From Halothiobacillus sp. 35-54-62 (GTDB lineage Bacteria; Pseudomonadota; Gammaproteobacteria; Halothiobacillales; Halothiobacillaceae): 64,000 nucleotides of DNA. Each line of letters starts with the position of its first letter. The first letter of the stretch is position 1. Shown here piece after piece: positions 55,332 through 64,000 of the stretch. Location of the stretch: contig NCFS01000002.1 of the NCBI GenBank assembly GCA_002281295.1, positions 29,304 through 93,303 on the forward strand, written 5' to 3'. The position numbers and the translations under genes were made by a program. The notes beneath the pieces were generated by a model. That model worked only from the letters and a program-made list of their open reading frames with translations. It had not been told where the DNA came from and did not search any database.

Positions 55332-56120
55332 TTACGATTGACGACGTATCCGCAGGCGATTTATTTTCCGCCATATTGACCATACCGGCGCAGAGAAGGC
55401 GTACACCAAGGCAATCACCCAAAGTGTTAAGGCGAAGTCTTTGAGGGCCAGTACAAAAACCAAGATGAGGATCGGCACGCTCAAAAAAGAAACTCTTAAT
55501 CGAGGGCTAACACTTTTGAAGCTGTAGTACGGTAGGCTCGAAACCATTAATAAGCCGGTTACTACCGTTAAAACCCAGACCCAGCCAATGTTTTCATAAA
55601 AGGCAATGCCGTGTTCTTCAAATACCCAGACCATGCCCATGAGGACGGCGGCTGCGGCGGGTGAGGCGAGGCCTACAAAATATTTTTTATCAACGGTGTC
55701 AACCTGCACATTAAATCGTGCCAGCCGAATGGCCGCAGCGGCCACAAAAACAAAAGCACCGAGCATCCCCCAGCGATCCCCAATGCCGTACAGGCTCCAT
55801 AAAAAAACAATGATGGCTGGTGCTAAGCCAAATGAGATGACATCGGCCAAAGAGTCGTATTGCACGCCGAACTCGGATTGGGTATTGGTTAACCGGGCGA
55901 CTCGTCCATCCAAGCCATCGAGTACCATGGCAATAAAAACGGCTATCGCCGCTTGTTCAAAATCCCCTTGGATAGCCCGCAGAATGGCAAAAAAGCCGGC
56001 AAATAAAGCCCCCGTTGTCAGCAGGTTTGGGAGTAAGTAGATGGCTTTACGGCGCTGCTTGGGTGTTTCTAAAGGGCCATTGTCAGCCGAGGCGGGGTGA
56101 TCATCCGGTTGGTAATCCAT
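55332..56120 (-). CDS. pssA: CDP-diacylglycerol-serine O-phosphatidyltransferase
   Basis: Integral-membrane enzyme that makes phosphatidylserine, the precursor of phosphatidylethanolamine. The 262-residue protein has about seven helices and the CDP-alcohol transferase motif DGLDGRVARLTNTQSEFG...DSLAD with its metal-binding Asp residues. It belongs to the membrane-bound (type II) PssA class, not the E. coli phospholipase-D type. GAGGAAAAA precedes ATG 56120. It follows ilvC on the same strand after a good terminator, so it has its own promoter. Confidence 0.94.
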   Translation of the reverse strand: MDYQPDDHPASADNGPLETPKQRRKAIYLLPNLLTTGALFAGFFAILRAIQGDFEQAAIAVFIAMVLDGLDGRVARLTNTQSEFGVQYDSLADVISFGLAPAIIVFLWSLYGIGDRWGMLGAFVFVAAAAIRLARFNVQVDTVDKKYFVGLASPAAAAVLMGMVWVFEEHGIAFYENIGWVWVLTVVTGLLMVSSLPYYSFKSVSPRLRVSFLSVPILILVFVLALKDFALTLWVIALVYAFSAPVWSIWRKINRLRIRRQS

Positions 56121-56220
56121 TTTTTCCTCACAGACGGGCAGTTAAAGTTAACCCTATTGTACGCAGGGTTCATGACATTGCAGCGAACTTTGAGCCAAGT
56201 TCGCCGGGGTTGCCCACAAT

Positions 56221-56246
56221 AAAAAACCCAAACAAGCGTTTGGGTT
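56221..56246 (-). terminator. Terminator after ilvC
   Basis: On the minus strand AACCCAAAC pairs with GTTTGGGTT (plus-strand 56225-56233 and 56238-56246) around a 4-base loop, followed by TTTT. It ends the ilvI-ilvH-ilvC operon. Confidence 0.92.
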
Positions 56247-56311
56247 GAATGAGGCGACTAAATTCAAAAAACTGCGCAGCGTGGCGGCTGGCCACACGGC
56301 AGTTTAGCGAA

Positions 56312-57876
<1,565 letters not shown>

Positions 57877-57879
57877 TAT

Positions 57880-59580
57880 TTATACCAAAATCATTTCGTT
57901 CAAACCGGCGCCCGCAGGCACCATCGGGTACACGTTTTCCAGCGGATCGGTTTGGAAATCCATGAATACCAGACGATCGCGCATCGCAAATGCTTCGCGT
58001 AACGCGCCTTCCACATCGGACGCTTTTTCGATCCGCATACCCACATGCCCATAGGATTCGGCAAGTTTAACGAAATCAGGCAGGGCTTCCATGTAGCTCA
58101 TGGCATAGCGACCAGAGTAAAAAAACTCCTGCCATTGCCGAACCATGCCCAAATAACGGTTATTTAAGCTCACAACTTTAACGGGCAAATGGTATTGCAA
58201 GGCGGTGGATAGCTCTTGAATACACATTTGAATGCTGCCCTCGCCGGTGACGCACACCACTTCCTCATCGGGATAGGCAAACTTTACCCCGAGCGCAGCG
58301 GGTAAGCCAAAGCCCATGGTGCCAAGGCCCCCTGAGTTAATCCAGCGGTTGGGTTTATCAAACCCGTAATATTGCGCGGCCCACATTTGGTGCTGCCCCA
58401 CATCGGAGGTGACATACGCATCCCCTTGGGTAATTTCCCAAACTTTTTGCACGACATATTGGGGTTTAATCACATCGCCATTGGTTTTGAAATCCAAGCA
58501 ACGCATATCACGCCACTGCGCTATTTGAGCCCACCACGCGGTGAGCGCTTCTGGCTGCTTTGCCCCGCCGGCATCCTCGATTAGCGGTAACATTTCTTCG
58601 AGTACCGATTTAACCGATCCGACAATGGGCACATCAACCACAACATTTTTAGAAATAGATGCCGGATCGATATCGATATGCACAATTTTGGCCGTGGGGC
58701 AGAATTTAGCCAAGTTGCCTGTGACCCGATCATCAAAACGCGCGCCAATGGCAATAAGCACATCGCAATGGTGCATCCCCATATTGGCTTCATAAGTGCC
58801 GTGCATGCCCAGCATGCCGAGAAACTGACGATCACTGGCAGGATAAGCCCCTAAGCCCATCAAGGTATTGGTGATGGGGTAGTTGAGCAAGCGTGCAAAT
58901 CGCGTTAGCTGTGCTGAGGCGCCGCCTAAAATCACGCCGCCACCGGAATAAATCATGGGGCGTTCAGCGTTGATAATGAGATCAATCGCCTTGCGGATTT
59001 GGCCGGTATGCCCTTTAACCGTGGGGTGATAGGAGCGCAGAGAGACACTGGCCGGATAGTCGAAAGGTATTGTTACCCGGGGGTCGGTTACATCTTTAGG
59101 AATATCCACCACCACAGGCCCTGGCCGACCGGTGGTGGCAATATAAAAAGCTTTTTTCATGGTGATGGCGATATCGCGCACATCTTTAACCAAAAAATTA
59201 TGCTTTACGCAAGGGCGCGTGATGCCGACGTTATCCACTTCTTGAAAGGCATCGTTGCCAATCAAACTGGTGGGCACTTGGCCGGTAATTACAATAAGCG
59301 GGATAGAATCCATGTGCGCGGTGGCAATGCCGGTGACCGCATTGGTGGCGCCGGGCCCCGAGGTGACCAGCACGACACCGGGCTTGCCGGTCGCGCGCGC
59401 ATAGCCATCGGCCATATGTACCGCACCTTGTTCGTGCCGCACTAAAATATGCTTGACCTGCTCTTGCTGAAATAGGGCATCGTAAATATGCAGAACAGCT
59501 CCGCCGGGATAGCCGAATACTGCATCGACTCCTTCCGCTTTGAGGCATTCCACCAGGATTTGACCACCGGACAATTCCAC
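57880..59580 (-). CDS. ilvI: Acetolactate synthase large subunit
   Basis: Thiamine-diphosphate and FAD enzyme that condenses pyruvate to start branched-chain amino acid synthesis. The 566-residue form starts at GTG 59580 ([27 protein letters not shown]); GAGAG lies upstream. A frame with ATG 59664 would add 28 residues. The catalytic Glu is in [18 protein letters not shown], the ThDP motif is [29 protein letters not shown] near the C-terminus (GEGS to NN). It leads the ilv operon. Confidence 0.97.
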   Translation of the reverse strand: MELSGGQILVECLKAEGVDAVFGYPGGAVLHIYDALFQQEQVKHILVRHEQGAVHMADGYARATGKPGVVLVTSGPGATNAVTGIATAHMDSIPLIVITGQVPTSLIGNDAFQEVDNVGITRPCVKHNFLVKDVRDIAITMKKAFYIATTGRPGPVVVDIPKDVTDPRVTIPFDYPASVSLRSYHPTVKGHTGQIRKAIDLIINAERPMIYSGGGVILGGASAQLTRFARLLNYPITNTLMGLGAYPASDRQFLGMLGMHGTYEANMGMHHCDVLIAIGARFDDRVTGNLAKFCPTAKIVHIDIDPASISKNVVVDVPIVGSVKSVLEEMLPLIEDAGGAKQPEALTAWWAQIAQWRDMRCLDFKTNGDVIKPQYVVQKVWEITQGDAYVTSDVGQHQMWAAQYYGFDKPNRWINSGGLGTMGFGLPAALGVKFAYPDEEVVCVTGEGSIQMCIQELSTALQYHLPVKVVSLNNRYLGMVRQWQEFFYSGRYAMSYMEALPDFVKLAESYGHVGMRIEKASDVEGALREAFAMRDRLVFMDFQTDPLENVYPMVPAGAGLNEMILV

Positions 59581-59672
59581 GCGTTTTCTCTCTTTTAAAT
59601 TTATTGAGCCAAAAGCATCAAAACCCGCTTGGGTTTTGCGCCTGAGCGCTAACCCAAAAGGCATTGATGCCT

Positions 59673-59702
59673 AAAAAAAGCGTTTAGCTTAAGCCAAACG
59701 CT
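59673..59702 (-). terminator. Strong hairpin upstream of ilvI (terminator or attenuator)
   Basis: On the minus strand AGCGTTTGGC pairs with GCTAAACGCT (one G-T pair) around TTAA and runs into TTTTTTT (plus-strand 59679-59688 and 59693-59702). It lies about 95 bases upstream of ilvI GTG. It may simply end transcription from the gene at 59847, or act as an attenuator if ilv transcription begins at the TATATT-like box near 59728; no leader peptide is visible. Confidence 0.8.
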
Positions 59703-59846
59703 CAAAATATTTAATCCAAGCCGGTTAATATAGCTGGAACTTGCGAAAATTGCACCGCTACAATTGTGAAGCGCCCACAGAAGGCGGCGATGAGCCGCAC
59801 TTAAGCCGCGCTAATTTTGCCTTAGCACGGGTGGGTTGTCGTGTAT

Positions 59847-60788
59847 TTAAAATGATCCAAAGCCACCGCTTGAGCTGTTTGAATCGCTGACGACGGTGCC
59901 GCCCAGCGCTTTTCGGAGGGTCGTTTTAATGGCATCAGGGGCGTTGCGTAATTTAAAGAACGATGCATCCCCGCCCATCATGGGTAGGTCGGGGAAAAAT
60001 AGTGCCATGCAGAAGCGTAAATTGAGCGCTTCGGCATTTTTATCCTTTAATAACACTTCATAGGGCAGGAAAGCGTAGCGATGCGGTACGCCGGTATCAA
60101 TCGAGTCGATTAAATGCACGCCATTGGCATCAGCATTTTTGGCGGCTAAATCGACGCCAAAAATCACTTCATTTTTCCCTGGGATTTTAAGTTTGTAGAC
60201 AAACCCAACGCCATCTTTGCCCGCCTGAAGCCGGCTTGTGATTTTTTGTTCGGCATCCTGAAATCCGGGGAAGCTGCCAAGATCTACAGGGTCGGTAAAG
60301 GTTTCCATGCCAAACGCATATTGAAAGTTTCGTAATTGGTTTGGGGTGCGGGGTTTTGCGCCGAAGGTTTTTTCTGCGCCCAAAATGCCCGCTAACGCTT
60401 TAGCCGTATCTGCGTTGTCTGTTGCCATTTGATAGCCATTGGCGACATAAACGGGGTTCATGTAGGTGACGAAGGTTTTGCCTTGTACTTCTTCGAGTGC
60501 AATGCTAATGGTTGCACCATATGCACCGCGATCGGTGGCCGCTGCATTTTTCAGCATGGCAGGGTTGGTGACAGAAACAATGGTGACATTTTTCTTGGGG
60601 GCGTAATGCCCAACCACCTCAAAGCCGCCTTTCGTTAATGCCGCCTGAATGGTTTTATCGGCATCCGCTAAAGCTGCGCCAATGCTATTGCCTTCGATAA
60701 AAGGCTGTAAGCCCGGTGTTTCTGCTTGGGCGACAACAAACCAGCCTAATAGCGGGATCACACACAATAAACGCAAGAATTTCAACAT
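59847..60788 (-). CDS. Secreted protein, DUF302-like, unknown function
   Basis: A 313-residue protein with a signal peptide ending near residue 22 (VVAQA), so it is periplasmic. KTIQAALTKGGFEVVGHYAPKKNVTIVSVTNPAML at about 45-80 resembles DUF302 domains, which is a tentative reading. The C-terminal half holds VDLAAKNADANGVHLIDSIDTGVPHRYAFLPYEVLLK and a Ser/Gly-rich tail. AGGGG precedes ATG 60788. Neighbouring sulfur-relay genes suggest, but do not show, a role in sulfur or redox metabolism. Confidence 0.75.
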   Translation of the reverse strand: MLKFLRLLCVIPLLGWFVVAQAETPGLQPFIEGNSIGAALADADKTIQAALTKGGFEVVGHYAPKKNVTIVSVTNPAMLKNAAATDRGAYGATISIALEEVQGKTFVTYMNPVYVANGYQMATDNADTAKALAGILGAEKTFGAKPRTPNQLRNFQYAFGMETFTDPVDLGSFPGFQDAEQKITSRLQAGKDGVGFVYKLKIPGKNEVIFGVDLAAKNADANGVHLIDSIDTGVPHRYAFLPYEVLLKDKNAEALNLRFCMALFFPDLPMMGGDASFFKLRNAPDAIKTTLRKALGGTVVSDSNSSSGGFGSF

Positions 60789-60879
60789 AAAACTACCCCT
60801 ATTTTTTCCATTTTTTCGAACTAAACCGCGCTAAGGTGGCCATCAGTTGAGCGACTTTGCATCCCTTTTCGTTTTTAAT

Positions 60880-61242
60880 TTAAAGATAAAGTGACACGCT
60901 GACATCTCGTGCATAAACGTAAAACCGCGCAACGCCAGCCAGCTCAACCCCGGCCAGTAAATCTTCTGCTAATAGAGATGAGGCACGAAGTGAGTCGGCG
61001 CAGGCGATCAGGAAAACCCCCTCATCTTGGCAAAGCGCGCGTAACTCAGCTAATTCAAGATCAAGCCCTTCTGAGGCGAGCCAAATTAGCCCGCCCTGAG
61101 TGCAAAAAATTCCCGCAGTATCACCCACTGCAGTGGCTGCCAACGCAAGAGAGAATGCCGTTCTGGCGGCATCGGGGCAATTTTTAGACAAAATCAGAGC
61201 CAAGCCTTTTCGAGCTGGCGTTAGCTTGGTAGGCGGCATCAC
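60880..61242 (-). CDS. DsrE-family sulfur-carrier protein
   Basis: A 120-residue cytosolic protein with the DsrE pattern: ALILSKNCPDAARTAFSLALAATAVGD, GIFCTQGGLIWLASEGLD and FLIACADSLRASSLLAEDLLAGVELAGVARF. Cys79 in ACADS is the likely persulfide carrier. It overlaps the tusA stop by four bases, so the two are coupled. With the rhodanese upstream it forms the rhd-tusA-dsrE set known from chemolithotrophic sulfur oxidisers, in which sulfane sulfur is passed between the proteins toward oxidation. Confidence 0.83.
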   Translation of the reverse strand: MMPPTKLTPARKGLALILSKNCPDAARTAFSLALAATAVGDTAGIFCTQGGLIWLASEGLDLELAELRALCQDEGVFLIACADSLRASSLLAEDLLAGVELAGVARFYVYARDVSVSLYL

Positions 61243-61469
61243 AAGCCCCGAGCTAAGGTGATTTTCATAAATGTGGCTGGTTGGGCGATTGGTTCAATAT
61301 TAATGAGAACATGCCCCATTTGATCGCAGTACGCTTTGAAATCAGCCGGCGCACCCAAATCTGTCACCCATATTTGAATCTCCGCCCCAGCAACGGACGC
61401 AGCTAGTGCCTTGCGCGCGCGCAGCAAAGGCAAGGGGCAACGTAATCCTCGGGCATCAATTATGTCCAC
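61239..61469 (-). CDS. tusA: TusA-family sulfur carrier
   Basis: A 76-residue TusA-like protein. The N-terminal DARGLRCPLPLLRARKALA holds the family CPxP motif with the sulfur-carrying Cys, followed by WVTDLGAPADFKAYCDQMGH. Start is GTG 61469. It lies 13 bases after the rhodanese and overlaps dsrE. In sulfur oxidisers this type accepts sulfur from rhodanese or DsrE and feeds oxidation rather than tRNA thiolation; which of the two roles applies here is inferred from the neighbours. Confidence 0.9.
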   Translation of the reverse strand: MDIIDARGLRCPLPLLRARKALAASVAGAEIQIWVTDLGAPADFKAYCDQMGHVLINIEPIAQPATFMKITLARGL

Positions 61470-61482
61470 GAATGCGGCCTAA

Positions 61483-61800
61483 TTACTCGGGTGCAACCAG
61501 CGGCTCGCCAGAACCCGCCCAGTACATGACGCCCCCTTCAAGGTTATAAAGCCCCGTTAAACCTTGACCCGCCAAAAAATGGCAAGCCTGCGCCGATCGC
61601 GCGCCGCTGTGGCAATAAACCACAATATCTTTATCTGATTTGAATTGGTCGATGCTCAACGGCACCAAATGCAATGGGATTAATTTTGCCCCTTTAATGA
61701 TGCCGCGTGACGTTTCCGATGGGCCACGAACATCAATAAGCAGCACTTCGTGCAGTCGGCCTTTTAACTCATCTGGCCCCATATTTTGAAAACTCGACAT
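61483..61800 (-). CDS. Single-domain rhodanese
   Basis: A 105-residue cytosolic rhodanese. VLLIDVRGPSETSRGIIKGAKLIPL is the fold start, and the catalytic Cys is in VVYCHSGARSAQACHFL, the full CxxGxR active loop. ATG 61800 is preferred; an in-frame ATG at 61821 would add seven residues. It is first in rhd-tusA-dsrE and probably loads sulfane sulfur onto TusA. Confidence 0.92.
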   Translation of the reverse strand: MSSFQNMGPDELKGRLHEVLLIDVRGPSETSRGIIKGAKLIPLHLVPLSIDQFKSDKDIVVYCHSGARSAQACHFLAGQGLTGLYNLEGGVMYWAGSGEPLVAPE

Positions 61801-62324
61801 TCTCGATCCCCGCCATGACATGCTGCAAAAAAATCTTAAGTAAAATTCAAACCGAACCTGCGATAGGCAACAACGCTGAACGAGTCACTGGCTCAATCTG
61901 AAATTTGTGTATTAATAACACAAGCACCGATGACACCGTATCCAAAAATTCTTGACCCATATCAAAATTTTCCACTTAAGTTTTGCGTTTAGAAACCCTA
62001 AGCAGGGCAAAACGCGCCAGAAATAAAAAATTCTCAATGGGCGTACGTGAGGTTTTAACCGTGTTTAAGGCGGCTGCTCTGTTGGGACAGAGCCTAAACG
62101 CACAAAAAATGGCGTGCAGGTTTCGTTTTTTCAATAGCGAGCAGCCTTGCCGATAAGGAAGCCGCACAATGATTGCCTTATATTAGAGAATCAAACCTTG
62201 TCGCTATAAAAAAATTTATATTGTGCGGAAATCTTAGCGTACTAAAGTAGCAAGGGTCGAATGACAATAAAAGGCCACCAAGCCAACGTGGTGCCAATGC
62301 GCATCAGAAACGGAGAGGAAAATA
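61801..62324. other. Divergent spacer between the sulfur-relay operon and soxXA
   Basis: About 520 bases with no convincing gene. It holds an inverted repeat TTGTGT-ATTAATA-ACACAA (61905-61923), a candidate operator, and a perfect hairpin GCTCTGT-TGGG-ACAGAGC (62076-62093). The last 150 bases before soxX are AT-rich (TATAAAAAAATTTATATTG near 62212-62230) and probably hold its promoter. The region is longer than usual here, so a small RNA cannot be excluded. Confidence 0.55.
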
Positions 62325-62717
62325 ATGACACCAAAGATCAGAATGTTAAACACAACCAGCACTGCCCTATTTTTGGCGATGGGTTTGGCTTTTTCAAGCG
62401 CCACTCATGCCGCAGAGCCCGCAGCAAAACCCGTGCTAACCCCCGATCAGCAAGCGGGCAAAGATATTGCTTTCAGTAAAAGTGAAGGCAATTGCCTTGC
62501 TTGCCATGCGATGGCCGGCGGCACTGAGCCTGGTAACGTGGGTCCTATGTTAATCGCTATGAAAGTGCGCTTTCCCGATAAAGAAGCTCTGTACAAAATC
62601 CTTTGGGATCCCCGCGAAAAATTTGGACGTGGGATTATTATGCCGCCCTTTGGTGATCATAAAATCCTAACCAAAGAGCAGATCACCCAAGTGGTTGATT
62701 ATTTGTACACCCTCTAA
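62325..62717 (+). CDS. soxX: Sox cytochrome c subunit SoxX
   Basis: Partner of SoxA in the SoxXA complex, which joins thiosulfate oxidatively to the SoxYZ carrier. The 130-residue protein has a signal peptide ending THA (about residue 28), one heme site C57-L-A-C60-H61 and the distal Met106 in IIMPPFGDHK. GGAGAGGAAATA precedes ATG 62325; Met7 is a possible alternative start. It is followed by soxA after 44 bases. Confidence 0.95.
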   Translation: MTPKIRMLNTTSTALFLAMGLAFSSATHAAEPAAKPVLTPDQQAGKDIAFSKSEGNCLACHAMAGGTEPGNVGPMLIAMKVRFPDKEALYKILWDPREKFGRGIIMPPFGDHKILTKEQITQVVDYLYTL

Positions 62718-62761
62718 GCGCAGCGAAAAATCTAGCTATTAACAACGAGGAGCTCGTTAGA

Positions 62762-63646
62762 ATGAAAAAAATTGTCCCAACTCTTTTAATTGCCGGAATA
62801 GTTGCCGGTATGGGCAGCGCGATTGCAGCTGATGTTAAGTTTAATCCCCTGAATAATCCCAGTAATCCTTCTGAGTTTGCTAAAGAATTCCGTAATTATT
62901 TTTATGAGAACTTTCCGCAAATTAAACACAATGAATACAACATGGGTGTGTATGGGTTTGATAAGGATGCTTATTCACAGTATAAAAACATGATGGAATT
63001 TCCACCTCAGGATGATTACATCGCCAAAGGCAAAAAAATCTGGGATAGCTATAAACTCCCTGATGGCAAACCGCTGTCTTCTTGTGTGGGCGACGCTAAG
63101 GGTTTGCGTGCCAAATACCCTTACTTCAACACCAAAGATGGCCAAGTGCATAATCTTGAGCTTGATCTGATTAATTGCCAAAAAAATGCCGGGGTTCCTG
63201 AAGATAAAGTGTGGGGTCCCAAGCAAGGTTATGCTGATTTAGCGGCTGTTTCCGCTTATCTTTCGAGCGAATCGGATGGCATGACGGTGGATGTAAAAAT
63301 CCCCAATGATCCGCGTGCCACAGAGGCATTTAATAACGGCAAGGGTATGTTCTTCCGTAAAACTGGCCAGCTCAATTTCTCTTGCGCCGATTGCCACATG
63401 TACCACGCCACCCAGCGTACCCGCTCTGAAACTTTGCATACGGGCATCGGTAATACCACAGGCTTTCCTGTTTATCGCTACAGTAAACAAAAAATGATTA
63501 CTTTGAATAATCGTTTATTCGGCTGCATGCGTGATACCCGTACGATTCCCTATCCTCAGTACTCAACACAGTTCCGGGATTTAGAATATTTCTTGGCTTA
63601 TATTGATAATGGTCAAGTAATTAATGGACCTGCTTTGCGTAAATAA
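62762..63646 (+). CDS. soxA: Sox cytochrome c subunit SoxA (mono-heme)
   Basis: Catalytic subunit of SoxXA. The 294-residue protein has a signal peptide ending AIAA (residues 20-23), one heme motif C208-A-D-C211-H212 and the heme-ligand/persulfide Cys255 in LFGCMRDTR. The place of the first heme in di-heme SoxA is taken by lone Cys108 and Cys139, which could form a disulfide, so this is the mono-heme type. AACGAGGAGCTCG precedes ATG 62762. A strong terminator follows; soxY, soxZ and soxB are not in the window. Confidence 0.95.
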   Translation: MKKIVPTLLIAGIVAGMGSAIAADVKFNPLNNPSNPSEFAKEFRNYFYENFPQIKHNEYNMGVYGFDKDAYSQYKNMMEFPPQDDYIAKGKKIWDSYKLPDGKPLSSCVGDAKGLRAKYPYFNTKDGQVHNLELDLINCQKNAGVPEDKVWGPKQGYADLAAVSAYLSSESDGMTVDVKIPNDPRATEAFNNGKGMFFRKTGQLNFSCADCHMYHATQRTRSETLHTGIGNTTGFPVYRYSKQKMITLNNRLFGCMRDTRTIPYPQYSTQFRDLEYFLAYIDNGQVINGPALRK

Positions 63647-63698
63647 TCTTTGAGTTTTAGGATGGGCTTAATGCCCCTCCGCTCAGATGTGCTTTTAA

Positions 63699-63731
63699 AA
63701 AACCCCGCCTGATTATTCAGGCGGGGTTTTT
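63699..63731 (+). terminator. Strong terminator after soxA
   Basis: AAAACCCCGCCTGA (63699-63712) pairs perfectly with TCAGGCGGGGTTTT (63717-63730) around TTAT. It closes soxXA as a two-gene unit. Confidence 0.95.
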
Positions 63732-64000
63732 ATTTAATTAGCCCTATGGGATGTTTTATTAGGCGGGCTAAAATGATGGTTTGCATTTCCTCACCCCATG
63801 GCGATGGTGGGTTGAAAGCTTGTTGGGTGTGGGTGCGCCAACAGGCTGCGGCAAGCCGTGATTATCTGCGCCCTAATGCCCGAACCGCAGGTGATTTTTC
63901 CTATTGATCCGGCCAGTTTTATCCGTGATTGTCCGCTAAGTCGTAGGGTGCGCCATGCGCACCATTTGGCCCATCGGTGCGCATGGCGCACCCTACGGTT
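63732..64000. other. Gene-free right end of the window
   Basis: No convincing gene. The stretch 63732-63941 shows nothing I can identify. It ends in the REP pair at 63942-63997. Confidence 0.6.
63942..63997. repeat. REP pair at the right end
   Basis: Units 63942-63963 (CGTAGGGTGCGCC then ATGCGCACC) and 63976-63997 (inverse) form a perfect 22-base inverted pair around 12 bases. Arrangement and sequence match the intragenic pair at 18773-18828, 45 kb away, so the family is dispersed in the genome. Confidence 0.95.

Noticed and set aside
55165..55422. Open frame of 85 codons overlapping the pssA end
   Set aside because: It overlaps pssA in another frame and contains the pssA terminator hairpin; no ribosome site or recognisable domain.
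61976..62167. 63-codon frame in the soxX upstream spacer
   Set aside because: No ribosome site, low-quality composition, and it includes a structured hairpin.
63791..63991. 66-codon frame at the right end
   Set aside because: Its start lies inside a REP unit and the product has no features.

Overview
The window looks like the chromosome of a sulfur-oxidising, CO2-fixing gammaproteobacterium. Autotrophy is shown by two complete RuBisCO loci: form IA cbbL-cbbS-cbbQ-cbbO and form II cbbM-cbbQ-cbbO, each with a divergent LysR-type cbbR. Sulfur oxidation is shown by soxX-soxA, a rhodanese-tusA-dsrE sulfur-relay operon and a secreted tandem rhodanese. The fabA-fabB pair, bamE next to fur, and the recN-nadK-grpE-dnaK-dnaJ and rimP-nusA-infB-rbfA-truB-rpsO-pnp orders fit Gammaproteobacteria. 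No carboxysome genes are present. A Halothiobacillus-like lineage is plausible, but the sequence alone does not settle the genus.

Layout. 1-10 kb: end of a DUF6969-like gene, secreted rhodanese, a polytopic membrane protein, pgm, a sodium:solute symporter, and the lgt-thyA-psiE-folA operon. 10-24 kb: the carbon-fixation island, with a zinc-ribbon YjdM gene between the two RuBisCO loci. 24-34 kb: housekeeping genes (YgjP-like protease, pepA, NlpC/P60 lipoprotein, rlmKL, a two-domain ABC ATPase, fabB-fabA). 34-44 kb: bamE/fur, two integron-type gene cassettes without an integrase, then recN, nadK, grpE-dnaK-dnaJ. 44-53 kb: the translation and RNA-metabolism operon from rimP to pnp. 53-60 kb: EAL-HDOD signalling protein, cyclic-nucleotide-binding protein, pssA and ilvI-ilvH-ilvC. 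60-64 kb: sulfur-relay and sox genes, ending in a palindromic repeat pair.

The most unusual region is the form II locus. A REP-associated tyrosine transposase (RAYT) gene sits between cbbQ2 and cbbO2. Copies of its GTAGGGTGCGCC-type palindromic repeat lie on both sides of it, between cbbM and cbbQ2, and twice inside the cbbO2 coding sequence. There they stay in frame and add two 18-20 residue peptides to the RuBisCO activase subunit. The same repeat pair recurs at the right end of the window. The cbbMQO segment also looks more GC-rich than the cbbLSQO segment.

A second mobile signature is an integrase-less cassette block (a GNAT acetyltransferase and a secreted repeat protein, separated by an attC-like site) between fur and recN. 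Regulatory structures seen directly include a sigma32-type promoter before grpE, a sigma70-type promoter and leader hairpin before rimP, a long hairpin in the rpsO-pnp spacer, a terminator between cbbS and cbbQ, and inverted repeats in both cbbR divergent spacers.
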